Part shown: one piece after another, positions 9,371-17,982 of the stretch
Numbering within the stretch: position 1 is the first letter of the stretch
Layout of the letters: every line of letters begins with the position of its first letter
From: Breoghania sp.
GTDB taxonomy: Bacteria > Pseudomonadota > Alphaproteobacteria > Rhizobiales > Stappiaceae
Length of the DNA: 64,000 bases
Assembly (NCBI RefSeq): GCF_963674635.1
Contig: NZ_OY771475.1
Location: 2,356,001 to 2,420,000 of the forward strand
Direction: 5' to 3'
Notes under the pieces: generated by a model
What the model was told of the DNA's origin: nothing
Seen by the model: the letters and a program-made list of their open reading frames with translations, nothing else
The model's database searches: none
Program-made: the position numbers and the translations under genes

Positions 9371-11623
9371 TCAGGAGGCGGCTACGCCCAAAGAACCATT
9401 GTCTTCGTCGGCGTGTTCATCGGCGTCGCCGTCCCCGCTCTTCGCGACGATCTCGCGCACCGGACACAGCACATGTACGCTCGTGCCCTTCCCCTGTTGA
9501 CTGTAGATCTTGATATGTCCGCCCGCCGCATGGACCCGACTGCGAACCCGCGACAAGCCGATGCCAAGCGTCTCGCCAACCAGCCGTGACGATGCCTTGG
9601 TTGAGAAAAACGGATCGAAGGCATGGCTCAGCTCGGAGGCGGACATGCCACGTCCCGTATCGCTGACGGTGATTTCGATGAAATCGCCGCTCAAGGGCTC
9701 GCCGCAGGTAGAACAGGCCTGAGCGCCATTGTATGTCACGAGACCCGCACTGAGGGATATTGTTCCTTCGTCCTCGATTGCATCGCGCGCGTTGCCGATA
9801 AGCTCGCTCAGGATCAACGCCAGATCGTCGAACTCGACGCCGACATGATCCATGCCGTCTTCGAGTTCGAGGGAAAGATGCACGTTGTCCGGCAGCGCAG
9901 AGCGCTCGATCTTGAGAATGCTGCGCACCACACGGCCCACCACTTGAACGCCCTGCGACAACCGCGAGCTAAGCGACATCGCGGAGATCTTCACCAGAAC
10001 GTCGCGGATGCGATTGGCGCCTGAGAGAACCTTCTCGATATCGGCGCGAATACCGGCCTGCTCGTTTTCCTCCGCCGTGTCGGCTGCCATTTCCGCATAA
10101 TTGACGATTGGCGACAGGAGGTTGTTGAAATGGTGGGAGAGCTGAAGCGACAACTGGTCCGCCAGCCGCATCTCGCGTTCCTGACGTTCCTGCTCGGCGG
10201 TGATATCGCGACCGATTGAAACCAGATGCGTGGCCTCGCCCCGGTCGTTCAACAACGGCGAAATGGTCTTGCTCTCATAGAAGACCGTCCCATCCTTGCG
10301 CCGATTTACGAACACGGCCTGAACCGGTTTTGCTGCCCTCAGTCTCTTCCACAAGGAGGCATAGAACATTGCGCTCTGACGACCGGACTGAAAAATGCTC
10401 GGCTTGTTGCCAATCAATTCCTCACGCTGATAGCCGGTCAGCCTGGTCACAGCCGGATTTGCGTAGACGATCGTGGCATCCGGAGACGTGACGTAGACCA
10501 ATTCCTCTGACTGCTCGATGACCTGTGCATAGAGCCGCTCACGCCATTTTGCGCGCTCGGCCCGCCGACGCCAACGTCCCCAATAGAAGGAGGCAGGAAC
10601 CAGAGCGGCCAGCACGATCGCCCCAATCACGATCATGACCTCCAGCCGGGCACGTGAATTTGAGTTGAGCAAATCCGACTTCACGACCGTGAGGGCAATC
10701 CAATAGGGATCCTCACTCAGGACATTGTCCACGGTGCCTGTAATGTTCCGTCTGCCCAGGAAGACCCTTTTGAAGGCGAATTGCCCCTTGGGCGTATTGA
10801 TCAGCCCCCCTGCGGGGTTTTCAAGCGCCTCGGAAAGCCCGGCCACCTCGGCGATGCTCTTGCAATGCCCATGTTGCTGGCTCCAGGCATGGGTCGGATC
10901 ATCACTGAACAGCCAACATCCAGAAGGATTGACCAGCCAGTACCGCAAATCCGAGTTTCGATCGCGGCGCACCAGCACTTCCAGCACTTTTTCGCCGTCC
11001 AGATTGAAAACGAGAATCCCGCGCCGAGTACCGGAAGGATCGACCACTGGCTGGACCAGCCGTATCGTGGGACGCGGCCGATGCTCGCCCCTGTTGGTTT
11101 CGCCATTCAGATCGAAGGAAGAGACATAAACGTCATCACGCTCCAGTGCCATTGTGCTGGTGAAGAACTCACGCCCCGCCTCGGAATGCAGTTGGGTGGA
11201 CGGCACAACCGAAGTCGCACCATTGCGATGCTGAACGCGAATGCGCTCCATGCCTTGCGTATTTATAAAACGGATCTGATCGTAAACGGCCCGGTGTCGT
11301 GAAAACCGAACGAACTCACGGGTCAATTCGTCCAACCCATCCGGCTCATTGACCAGCTCAGAGGCAACATCCACCATGAGAGACAGGTCACTCACCGCCT
11401 GATAGACAGGCACGAGCAGCGACTCGCTGGCCACCCGAACGGAGGCCAATTGCCGTGCCGCCCATTGCCGATGCTCAAAATATGCATCCACAATGTGAAG
11501 CCCTGCGACAATCGCGATCAGAGGGATTGCCACCGACAAATAAAAAACTGCGGCAGTGATAAGTACCCCGGCAAAAGAAATACCTGAAACGGCATCATCG
11601 CGGCGCCCTAAATCTCCTGACAC
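9371..11623 (-). CDS. Membrane PAS-domain sensor histidine kinase, orphan
   Basis: Transmembrane sensor kinase of about 750 residues. Two membrane helices (near residues 20-45 and 330-350) flank a periplasmic sensor domain of about 280 residues that looks like a Cache-type fold. Next come a PAS domain (VYVTSPDATIVYANPAVTRL), a dimerisation/phosphoacceptor helix (LQLSHHFNNLLSPIVNYAE, His about 497), and a HATPase domain with N box LIGNARDAIED, G1 VSDTGRGM, F box FDPFFSTK and G2 GIGLSRVRS. A CSTC pair sits between the N and G1 boxes. No response regulator is adjacent. Start codons are poor: TTG 11641, or GTG 11623 with a weak GGGAA upstream. The ligand is unknown. Confidence 0.85.
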   Translation of the reverse strand: MSGDLGRRDDAVSGISFAGVLITAAVFYLSVAIPLIAIVAGLHIVDAYFEHRQWAARQLASVRVASESLLVPVYQAVSDLSLMVDVASELVNEPDGLDELTREFVRFSRHRAVYDQIRFINTQGMERIRVQHRNGATSVVPSTQLHSEAGREFFTSTMALERDDVYVSSFDLNGETNRGEHRPRPTIRLVQPVVDPSGTRRGILVFNLDGEKVLEVLVRRDRNSDLRYWLVNPSGCWLFSDDPTHAWSQQHGHCKSIAEVAGLSEALENPAGGLINTPKGQFAFKRVFLGRRNITGTVDNVLSEDPYWIALTVVKSDLLNSNSRARLEVMIVIGAIVLAALVPASFYWGRWRRRAERAKWRERLYAQVIEQSEELVYVTSPDATIVYANPAVTRLTGYQREELIGNKPSIFQSGRQSAMFYASLWKRLRAAKPVQAVFVNRRKDGTVFYESKTISPLLNDRGEATHLVSIGRDITAEQERQEREMRLADQLSLQLSHHFNNLLSPIVNYAEMAADTAEENEQAGIRADIEKVLSGANRIRDVLVKISAMSLSSRLSQGVQVVGRVVRSILKIERSALPDNVHLSLELEDGMDHVGVEFDDLALILSELIGNARDAIEDEGTISLSAGLVTYNGAQACSTCGEPLSGDFIEITVSDTGRGMSASELSHAFDPFFSTKASSRLVGETLGIGLSRVRSRVHAAGGHIKIYSQQGKGTSVHVLCPVREIVAKSGDGDADEHADEDNGSLGVAAS

Positions 11624-11826
11624 AACATGAGTTTCCCGCAATAGACAAATTTCGCATCCAGTATAACGCTTAACTTGTAACGTTGCGGCATCCCGACGAC
11701 CAACCCGTACAACTACCTATTACCACAACCGGCAGCCGCCATGGATCATGTATCTGCACTGTTTTCAATCCATTAGCCTACACATGAAGTCCTGCATTTT
11801 TGGTCGCCCGAAACCCGACAGGACAT

Positions 11827-11858
11827 GAGGGCTCCTCGTTTGCGCAAGAGGCGCCCTC
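11827..11858 (-). terminator. Probable hairpin downstream of amn
   Basis: An 11-bp stem with one mismatch (GAGGGCGCCTC / GAGGAGCCCTC read on the minus strand) starts about 20 bases after the AMP nucleosidase stop. It lacks a T tract, so it may be a weak or factor-dependent terminator. Confidence 0.4.
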
Positions 11859-11878
11859 AACCTGCTTGCCGGAGCGGG

Positions 11879-13390
11879 CTACTGGAACGGGGTTTCCGCG
11901 AAACTGCGCAACTTGCGCGAATGCAATCGCTCCTTCGGCATGGCCCGAAGCGTCTCCATGGCGCGAAGCCCGATTTCCAGATGCTGGGCGACCTGGCGCT
12001 TGTAGAATTCCGTGGCCATGCCCGGCAGTTTCAATTCGCCATGCAAGGGCTTGTCGGAGACGCAAAGGAGCGTGCCGTAGGGCACCCGGAAGCGGAAACC
12101 ATTGGCTGCGATGGTCGCGGATTCCATATCGAGCGCGATGGCGCGCGATTGGGAAAAACGACGGACCGGCTCGCGGTGATCGCGCAGTTCCCAGTTTCTG
12201 TTGTCGATGGAGGCGACCGTGCCTGTCCGCATGACGCGCTTCAGGTCATACCCCTCCAGTCCCGTCACCCTGGCGACCGCTTCCTCCACCGCCACCTGGA
12301 CTTCCGCCAGAGGCGGGATCGGCACCCAAGTGGGCAGGTCGTCATCGAGCACATGATCCTCGCGCACATAGCCATGCGCCAGCACGTAGTCTCCAAGCTT
12401 CTGGGTGTTGCGAAGACCCGCGCAGTGCCCCAGCATCAACCAGGCATGGGGCCGCAGCACGGCGATATGGTCGGTGATCGTCTTGGCGTTGGAAGGCCCG
12501 ACGCCGATATTCACCATGGTGATACCGTCGCCATTCGGTGCTTTCAGGTGGTAGGCAGGCATTTGCGGCAGGGGAGCAAGGGGGGCAGCCACGCCCGCAT
12601 TCCCCTCGCCGCGCCGGAAGATCCGGTTGCCCGGCTCCACAAAGCTCGTGTAGGGGCTGGTCTCGTCCTCCAGAAGCAGCCGTGCCGTCTTGCAGAACTC
12701 GTCCACGTAGAACTGATAGTTGGTGAAAAGCACATAATTCTGGAAATGCTCCGCGGCGGTGGCGGAATAGTGCTGAAGACGCTGGAGGGAATAATCCACG
12801 CGCGGTGCGGTGAAGGGGGCGAGAGGATGCAATCCGCCAGGTGGGACTTCATACGTGCCATTGGCGATCGCATCGTCCATGATCGCCAGATCCGGCACAT
12901 CGAAAATGTCGGCAAGAGGGCGGTCGAGTTCACTGATCGCAGCGCCGTCCACGTTGGTTCCATCGAAAAAGGCGAAGTGCAGCGGGATCGGCGTCTCCGA
13001 CACCCCGACCTCCACCGGTACGTCGTGATTCCTGATCAGCAGATCGAGTTGCTGTTCCAGGTAGGAGGAAAAAAGATCTGGCCGCGTGATGGTCGTCGCG
13101 TGATGGCCGGGGCCGGCAACGAAACCGTAGGAGAGGCGTTGATCCAGCCGGGCGTGACTGGTCGTGGTGATACGCACCTGTGGGTAACAGGCCCTGACGC
13201 GCGCTGCCGGGACATCGCCTTTGGCAAGCCTTGAAAAGCGCTCTCGCAGAAAGGTCGTGTTTCTGACAAATATCTGCTGCAGGCGTTCGACCGCTGCGGC
13301 GGCGTCGCGAAATGATTCAAAAGCCAAATGCGGAGGCTGCTCGATCTCGCAACCAACGGCATCTGAGGGCGAACTCCAACGTTCGTTCAC
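11879..13390 (-). CDS. amn: AMP nucleosidase
   Basis: Hydrolyses AMP to adenine and ribose 5-phosphate in purine salvage and adenylate homeostasis. The 503-residue protein has the N-terminal regulatory domain of the family (through about residue 210) and a C-terminal nucleoside-phosphorylase-like catalytic domain with NIGVGPSNAKTITDHIAVLRP, MLGHCAGLRNTQKLGDYVLA and ALDMESATIAANGFRFRVPYGTLLCVSDKPLHGE. I place the start at GTG 13390, with GGAG eight bases upstream; longer readings to 13510 add low-quality sequence. It is divergent from the Tag-like gene with a gap of about 150 bases. Length matches other alphaproteobacterial Amn proteins. Confidence 0.94.
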   Translation of the reverse strand: MNERWSSPSDAVGCEIEQPPHLAFESFRDAAAAVERLQQIFVRNTTFLRERFSRLAKGDVPAARVRACYPQVRITTTSHARLDQRLSYGFVAGPGHHATTITRPDLFSSYLEQQLDLLIRNHDVPVEVGVSETPIPLHFAFFDGTNVDGAAISELDRPLADIFDVPDLAIMDDAIANGTYEVPPGGLHPLAPFTAPRVDYSLQRLQHYSATAAEHFQNYVLFTNYQFYVDEFCKTARLLLEDETSPYTSFVEPGNRIFRRGEGNAGVAAPLAPLPQMPAYHLKAPNGDGITMVNIGVGPSNAKTITDHIAVLRPHAWLMLGHCAGLRNTQKLGDYVLAHGYVREDHVLDDDLPTWVPIPPLAEVQVAVEEAVARVTGLEGYDLKRVMRTGTVASIDNRNWELRDHREPVRRFSQSRAIALDMESATIAANGFRFRVPYGTLLCVSDKPLHGELKLPGMATEFYKRQVAQHLEIGLRAMETLRAMPKERLHSRKLRSFAETPFQ

Positions 13391-13542
13391 GTTCGACACT
13401 CCGTCTCTTGGGCTCAGGCTTTTGGGATAGCGGACCAAGCCTTTGGGCCAACGATCTCGTGACACAAGGTTCGGGCGGCAAGATGGCGCGGTCAAGCACC
13501 ACGACCACATGCGGTAGACTGATATCTCAATTGGGGTGCATC

Positions 13543-14220
13543 ATGCACAGCTTCGACGAGATCTTCGAAATGGCGGCAAAACTGCACGGCGGATCAAACG
13601 CTGTGGAGGCGATCCTTGCCGACTTCCAGCCGCTCAGCGCCGACGAGCTGGCCGAAATGCCGGACGACCGATGGCTGGCGGCCTTCACGCGCTGCGTCTT
13701 CCAGGCGGGCTTCTCCTGGAAGGCCATCGAGGCGAAATGGCCGCATTTCGAGGACCTCTTCTGGAATTTCGACCCGCGTCGCTGCGCGCGGATGTCTGAT
13801 GACGACCTCGACCGCCTGCTCGCGGACAAGAAGCTGGTGCGCAATTCGGCCAAAATCCTGTCGGTGCGCGACAATGCGGTCATGTTCACCAGGCTCGCCG
13901 AGGAGAACGGCTCTGCAGCCAACCTCCTGGCCCGCTGGCCCGTGGCCGACCAGATGGGCCTGACCGATCTGCTCAAGCGCAATGGCAGCCTCCTTGGCGG
14001 CACGACCGCCCAGCTTGCCCTGCGCTTCATGCGTCGCGACGGCTTCGTTCTGAGTTCGTCCGTGCTTGCTGCGCTCGCACGCGAAAAAGTCATCGAACGC
14101 GCCGTCTATTCGCGCCCTGCCCAGACTGCCGTTCAGGCAGCCTTTAACGGATGGGTGCGTGAATCCGGTCGCCCGATGATGCAGGTGAGCCGACTTCTCG
14201 CTCTCTCGGTGGACGATTGA
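13543..14220 (+). CDS. Tag-like DNA-3-methyladenine glycosylase I family protein
   Basis: HhH-GPD superfamily protein resembling DNA-3-methyladenine glycosylase I, which excises alkylated adenine. The block AGFSWKAIEAKWPHFEDLFW, followed by NFDPRRCARMSDDDLDRLL, aligns with the Tag core (QAGLSWITVL...FHQFDPVKVAAM). It begins at ATG 13543 with GGGG a few bases upstream, giving 225 residues; a longer in-frame reading from 13312 runs back over the divergent amn gene and is not credible. The N-terminal Cys and His and the C-terminal His and Cys that bind zinc in classical Tag are not visible here, so it is a Tag-like branch with unproven activity. It lies just upstream of ccrM, separated by a regulatory region. 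Confidence 0.78.
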   Translation: MHSFDEIFEMAAKLHGGSNAVEAILADFQPLSADELAEMPDDRWLAAFTRCVFQAGFSWKAIEAKWPHFEDLFWNFDPRRCARMSDDDLDRLLADKKLVRNSAKILSVRDNAVMFTRLAEENGSAANLLARWPVADQMGLTDLLKRNGSLLGGTTAQLALRFMRRDGFVLSSSVLAALAREKVIERAVYSRPAQTAVQAAFNGWVRESGRPMMQVSRLLALSVDD

Positions 14221-14305
14221 AAGGCTTTGTAAAGGACTATGCCCGGATGTGTGACAGGGCCTTAGTGTTTTAGTAAGAGAGTTTAATCCTTATTAGCAAA
14301 CTATT

Positions 14306-14349
14306 GATTCAACTAAAATTTTTCGATTCACCATTAACGCTCGATTTAC
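14306..14349 (+). promoter_or_regulatory. ccrM control region: CtrA-like site and two GANTC sites
   Basis: Two GATTC sites (14306-14310 and 14325-14329) are CcrM's own methylation target GANTC. A CtrA-type box TTAA-N7-TTTAC lies at 14334-14349. All are within 95 bases of the ccrM start. In Caulobacter, ccrM is activated by CtrA and its promoter carries GANTC sites that tie transcription to methylation state. The arrangement here implies the same logic, though binding is inferred. Confidence 0.65.
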
Positions 14350-14398
14350 CTAATCCGGTAACCATGACACTCGTAATTGCGTAAGGTTTTGCGTCGCA

Positions 14399-15553
14399 AT
14401 GAGTGTACTGCGTTCAGGGGCGTCGGCGACGGCGCCCCGCTACCCCTCTCTCCCCGGCACGGGTTCCGACCTTAAGCCGGCTTGGCTCGACACCATCCTC
14501 GTCGGTGATTGCATCGCCGCGCTGGAGAGGCTGCCGAAGCATTCGGTCGACGTCGTCTTTGCAGATCCGCCCTACAATCTGCAGCTTGGTGGCGAACTTC
14601 ATCGGCCTGATCAGTCGCGGGTGGATGCCTGCGACGATGCCTGGGACCAGTTCGAGAGCTTCGAAGCTTATGACGCATTCACCCGCGCATGGCTTCTGGC
14701 GGTCAAACGCGTCCTGAAACCGACCGGCACACTTTGGGTGATCGGCTCCTATCACAACATCTTCCGCGTCGGCGCGAAGATGCAGGATTTGGGCTTCTGG
14801 CTCCTGAACGACGTCGTGTGGCTGAAGTCGAACCCGATGCCCAACTTCCGGGGCAAGCGGTTCACCAATGCCCATGAGACGATGATCTGGGCCACCCCAT
14901 CCAAGGATGCCAAGGGCTACACCTTTAATTACGAGGCTCTGAAGTCGTTCAATGACGACCTCCAGATGCGCTCGGACTGGCACCTGCCGCTGTGCAATGG
15001 CGGGGAACGGTTGAAGGACGAGAACGGCGACAAGGTCCACCCGACCCAGAAGCCGGAATCGTTGCTCTATCGTGTGCTGCTATCGTCCACCAACCCCGGT
15101 GACGTGGTGCTCGATCCGTTCTTCGGAACAGGCACGACAGGGGCGGTGGCCAAGAAGCTCGGTCGCCACTTCGTCGGTGTGGAGCGGCAACGCTCCTATA
15201 TCGAGGCGGCAACCAAGCGCATCGCGGCGATTGAGCCGGGAGAAGGACTGGTTCTGGAGACGACCAAGGGCAAGCGCGCGCAAAAACGCATTCCCTTTGG
15301 AACGCTTCTGGAAGCGGGTCTTCTGAAGCCCGGCTCGGAGCTGACCTGCTCGCGCGGCAAGAACCGGGCGATGGTGCGCGCCGACGGCTCGCTTGTCTGC
15401 GGTGCCTTTGAAGGGTCCATCCACAAGGTGGGTGCGCTCGTTCAATCGGCGGAAGCCTGCAATGGTTGGACTTACTGGCACTTCCGCCGTGGAAGTGTCC
15501 TGGAGCCAATAGATACGCTGCGCGAAGAAATCAGATCCAGCATGCCACGGTAA
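14399..15553 (+). CDS. ccrM: Cell-cycle regulated DNA adenine methyltransferase CcrM
   Basis: Orphan adenine N6-methyltransferase that methylates GANTC late in the cell cycle and controls alphaproteobacterial gene expression. The 384-residue protein is a beta-class methylase: catalytic motif DPPY at residues 56-59 (VFADPPYNLQL) comes first, and the AdoMet motif DPFFGTGTTGAVAKKLGR follows near residue 240. The target-recognition region has VWLKSNPMPNFRGKRF and DKVHPTQKPESLLYRVL. A C-terminal domain (about 280-370, GTLLEAGLLKPGSELTC) of the RAMA type is characteristic of CcrM. There is no cognate restriction gene. The leader carries GANTC and CtrA-like sites, and a strong terminator follows the gene. 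Confidence 0.96.
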   Translation: MSVLRSGASATAPRYPSLPGTGSDLKPAWLDTILVGDCIAALERLPKHSVDVVFADPPYNLQLGGELHRPDQSRVDACDDAWDQFESFEAYDAFTRAWLLAVKRVLKPTGTLWVIGSYHNIFRVGAKMQDLGFWLLNDVVWLKSNPMPNFRGKRFTNAHETMIWATPSKDAKGYTFNYEALKSFNDDLQMRSDWHLPLCNGGERLKDENGDKVHPTQKPESLLYRVLLSSTNPGDVVLDPFFGTGTTGAVAKKLGRHFVGVERQRSYIEAATKRIAAIEPGEGLVLETTKGKRAQKRIPFGTLLEAGLLKPGSELTCSRGKNRAMVRADGSLVCGAFEGSIHKVGALVQSAEACNGWTYWHFRRGSVLEPIDTLREEIRSSMPR

Positions 15554-15598
15554 TGAGTAACAGGCATGGTGGCCGTTCGCATCCCCGCGAACACCGAC

Positions 15599-15637
15599 GC
15601 CCCCTCGCAGTCGATTGCGAGGGGGCGTTTTTCGTTT
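15599..15637 (+). terminator. Rho-independent terminator of ccrM
   Basis: A perfect 11-bp stem (GCCCCCTCGCA / TGCGAGGGGGC, 15599-15609 and 15616-15626) with a 6-base loop is followed by GTTTTTCGTTT. It lies 45 bases beyond the ccrM stop and separates ccrM from the next gene, which also argues against a long N-terminal extension of that gene. Confidence 0.88.
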
Positions 15638-15751
15638 GACCTCGGGATCACCCCGGCTTGTGCGAATGCGAAAATCGGCGCACTCTCAGCCCTCTTTTCA
15701 CCTTTCGCATCGCCCTTCGCTCGTCTGCCGCATTTTCGGGATCATCGGTTC

Positions 15752-16333
15752 ATGCCCTTTACATTGTCCAAGGCCTTCAAGGCGACGTTGCTTTCCGCCC
15801 CCCTCGCGTTTTCTGCCGCCCTGCCTGGCCAGGCAGCTGAGTTGATCTCCGCATCATCTGTCGCGGGCTTCGCTACCGGCCCCTTGAAAGGCGATGCCTT
15901 CGCCTATCGCGCGGTTCTGGTCGATGTGGAGGATGGGGCAGACCTCTATCTCTACACCGAAGACACAGAAGGCCGTCATCTGGCGGCTCACGCGAGCGAC
16001 ATCGTGTGGCGGGGCGCGATGTTCGGCCAGCGCCCCCGGCTTGAGGTCTCCGCGAGCGGATCGCTCAAACTCATCTCCGGCAATGAATCCATTGGGCGCG
16101 GGCGCTGGCGGAAAACGCTGACCATCGCCTATCGCGACAACCGCTTTCTGGTCGCCGGTTACACGCTCGACACATGGGATACGCTCGACCCCAAGCTTAC
16201 AGGCAACTGCGACGTGAACCTGCTGACAGGCAATGCGGTGATCGACGGGACCAAGACGACCATCAAATCCCTGAGTGCCATGCCGGTTGAGGAATGGAAC
16301 ATGGATTTGCAGCCCAACGAGTGCCCCGAATAG
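15752..16333 (+). CDS. Exported protein of unknown function
   Basis: I do not recognise a family. The 193-residue product has an N-terminal signal peptide (KAFKATLLSAPLAFSAALPGQAAEL, cleavage probably after QAA), so it should be periplasmic. The mature part has alternating hydrophobic stretches suggesting beta strands, and one late pair of cysteines (GNCDVNL and near the C-terminus NECPE) that could form a disulfide. An in-frame reading from 15566 would pass through the ccrM terminator and is rejected; ATG 15752 puts the signal peptide at the true N-terminus. It stands alone between two terminators, so it is probably transcribed from its own promoter. Confidence 0.75.
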   Translation: MPFTLSKAFKATLLSAPLAFSAALPGQAAELISASSVAGFATGPLKGDAFAYRAVLVDVEDGADLYLYTEDTEGRHLAAHASDIVWRGAMFGQRPRLEVSASGSLKLISGNESIGRGRWRKTLTIAYRDNRFLVAGYTLDTWDTLDPKLTGNCDVNLLTGNAVIDGTKTTIKSLSAMPVEEWNMDLQPNECPE

Positions 16334-16356
16334 GCGCTTTTCCCGCCTCAAGGTGC

Positions 16357-16391
16357 AAAAACGCCGGCCACAGGGCCGGCGTTTTCATTTT
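16357..16391. terminator. Bidirectional Rho-independent terminator
   Basis: Stem ACGCCGGCC / GGCCGGCGT (16361-16369 and 16374-16382) with loop ACAG, preceded by AAAA and followed by TTTTCATTTT. It works in both directions, between the exported protein gene and the convergent gcvPB. Confidence 0.85.
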
Positions 16392-16407
16392 CGCGATGTG
16401 CCTGGCC

Positions 16408-17982
16408 TTACTCGGCGGCTTCTGCGGGAGCCGGGCGGGTCCATTTGAGGACCGGTTTGCGTGCGGCAGCCGTCTCATCGAGACGACGGCGCGGACTGTG
16501 CCAGGGCGCTCCGGTGAAGCGGTCGCTCTCGCCGCTCTTGGCCGCCATGACCAGATCGCGCAGCGTGGCGATGAACAGATCCAGGCTCGCCAGGCTTTCC
16601 GATTCCGTCGGCTCGATCAGAAGGGCCCCGTGGACGACCAGCGGGAAATACATGGTCATCGGATGATAGCCCTCATCGATCATCGCCTTGGCGAAATCGA
16701 GCGTGGTCACGCCCGTGTCCTTCAGGAACGTGTCGTCGAAGAGCACTTCGTGCATGTAGGCGCGTTCGCCGAAGGGCAGGCTCATCAGGTCCTGCAGGCC
16801 GACGCGGATGTAATTGGCGTTCAGCACCGCATCCTCAGACGCCTGCTTCAGGCCATCACAGCCGTGGCTCAGCATGAAGGAGAGCGCGCGGATGAACATG
16901 CCCATCTGGCCGTGGAACGCAGTCATGCGCCCGAATGGCGTGTCGCCATGTTCCTTGGCCTCGGCGCGGGTCTCGATGAACTCGGCCGTGTCGCCCTCAA
17001 AGCGCACATAGGGAACCGGCGCAAACGGGGCAAGCTTGTCTGACAGCACCACCGGACCGGCACCCGGACCACCACCGCCATGCGGGGTGGAGAAGGTCTT
17101 GTGCAGGTTGATATGCATGGCATCGACGCCAAGCTCGCCGGGCTTGGCCTTGCCGACAATGGCGTTGAAGTTCGCGCCGTCGCAGTAGAAATAGGCGCCC
17201 ACCTCATGCACGGCGTCGGCGATCTCCTTGATGTCGCGCTCGAACAACCCGCAGGTATTCGGGTTGGTCAGCATGATCGCGGCGACCTGATCATCCAGCA
17301 ATGCGCGAACGGAAGCCGGATCGACCGTGCCGTCCTCGCGAGCCGGAATGGTCACGACCTTGTAGCCCAGAAGCGCGGCGGTCGCCGGGTTGGTGCCGTG
17401 GGCGCTTTCCGGCACCAGCACCTTGGAGCGGTTTTCGCCGCGCGCCTTGAGCGCCGCCTTGATCGCCATCATGCCGCACAGCTCGCCATGCGCGCCGGCC
17501 TTCGGGCTCATGGCGACGGAGGCCATGCCCGTGGTGACCAGCAACCAGCGACCGAGCTGCGCGATCAATTCCACCGCGCCCTTGACCGTGGAAAGCGGCT
17601 GCAACGGATGGACATCGGCAAAGCCGGGCAACCGGGCCATCTTTTCGTTGAGGCGCGGATTGTGCTTCATCGTGCACGAGCCCAGCGGATAAAGCCCCAT
17701 GTCGATGGCATAGTTCTTCTGCGACAGACGCACGTAATGGCGCATGGCTTCCGGCTCGGAGAGACCGGGCAAGTCGATGGCCGCCGTGCGGCGATGCCCA
17801 CCCAGACGCGGCTTGAAGTCGAGCGGCACGTCGATATCGACACCGGTGACATCATTGCGCCCGATCTCGAAGAGCAACGGTTCCTCGATCTGAAGTGCCT
17901 GGTTGCCGGTGAACGTCTTGTGTTCGGCCACGGCGCCAGGCGCGTTTGGCGTGGAGGGGCGGCCTTGGTTGTTCATGCTCAT
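16408..17982 (-). CDS. gcvPB: Glycine dehydrogenase (decarboxylating) subunit 2
   Basis: PLP-binding half of the two-subunit P-protein of the glycine cleavage system, which decarboxylates glycine and passes aminomethyl to the lipoyl arm of GcvH. The 524-residue protein has the PLP lysine at about residue 295 in NLHKTFSTPHGGGGPGAG, the glycine-rich loop typical of GcvPB. Its start overlaps the gcvPA stop by four bases (ATGA), a sign of translational coupling. It is the last gene of gcvT-gcvH-gcvPA-gcvPB and ends at a bidirectional terminator. Splitting of GcvP into two chains is an established form of the enzyme, not a broken gene. A short Pro/Ala/Glu-rich C-terminal tail is present. Confidence 0.96.
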   Translation of the reverse strand: MSMNNQGRPSTPNAPGAVAEHKTFTGNQALQIEEPLLFEIGRNDVTGVDIDVPLDFKPRLGGHRRTAAIDLPGLSEPEAMRHYVRLSQKNYAIDMGLYPLGSCTMKHNPRLNEKMARLPGFADVHPLQPLSTVKGAVELIAQLGRWLLVTTGMASVAMSPKAGAHGELCGMMAIKAALKARGENRSKVLVPESAHGTNPATAALLGYKVVTIPAREDGTVDPASVRALLDDQVAAIMLTNPNTCGLFERDIKEIADAVHEVGAYFYCDGANFNAIVGKAKPGELGVDAMHINLHKTFSTPHGGGGPGAGPVVLSDKLAPFAPVPYVRFEGDTAEFIETRAEAKEHGDTPFGRMTAFHGQMGMFIRALSFMLSHGCDGLKQASEDAVLNANYIRVGLQDLMSLPFGERAYMHEVLFDDTFLKDTGVTTLDFAKAMIDEGYHPMTMYFPLVVHGALLIEPTESESLASLDLFIATLRDLVMAAKSGESDRFTGAPWHSPRRRLDETAAARKPVLKWTRPAPAEAAE

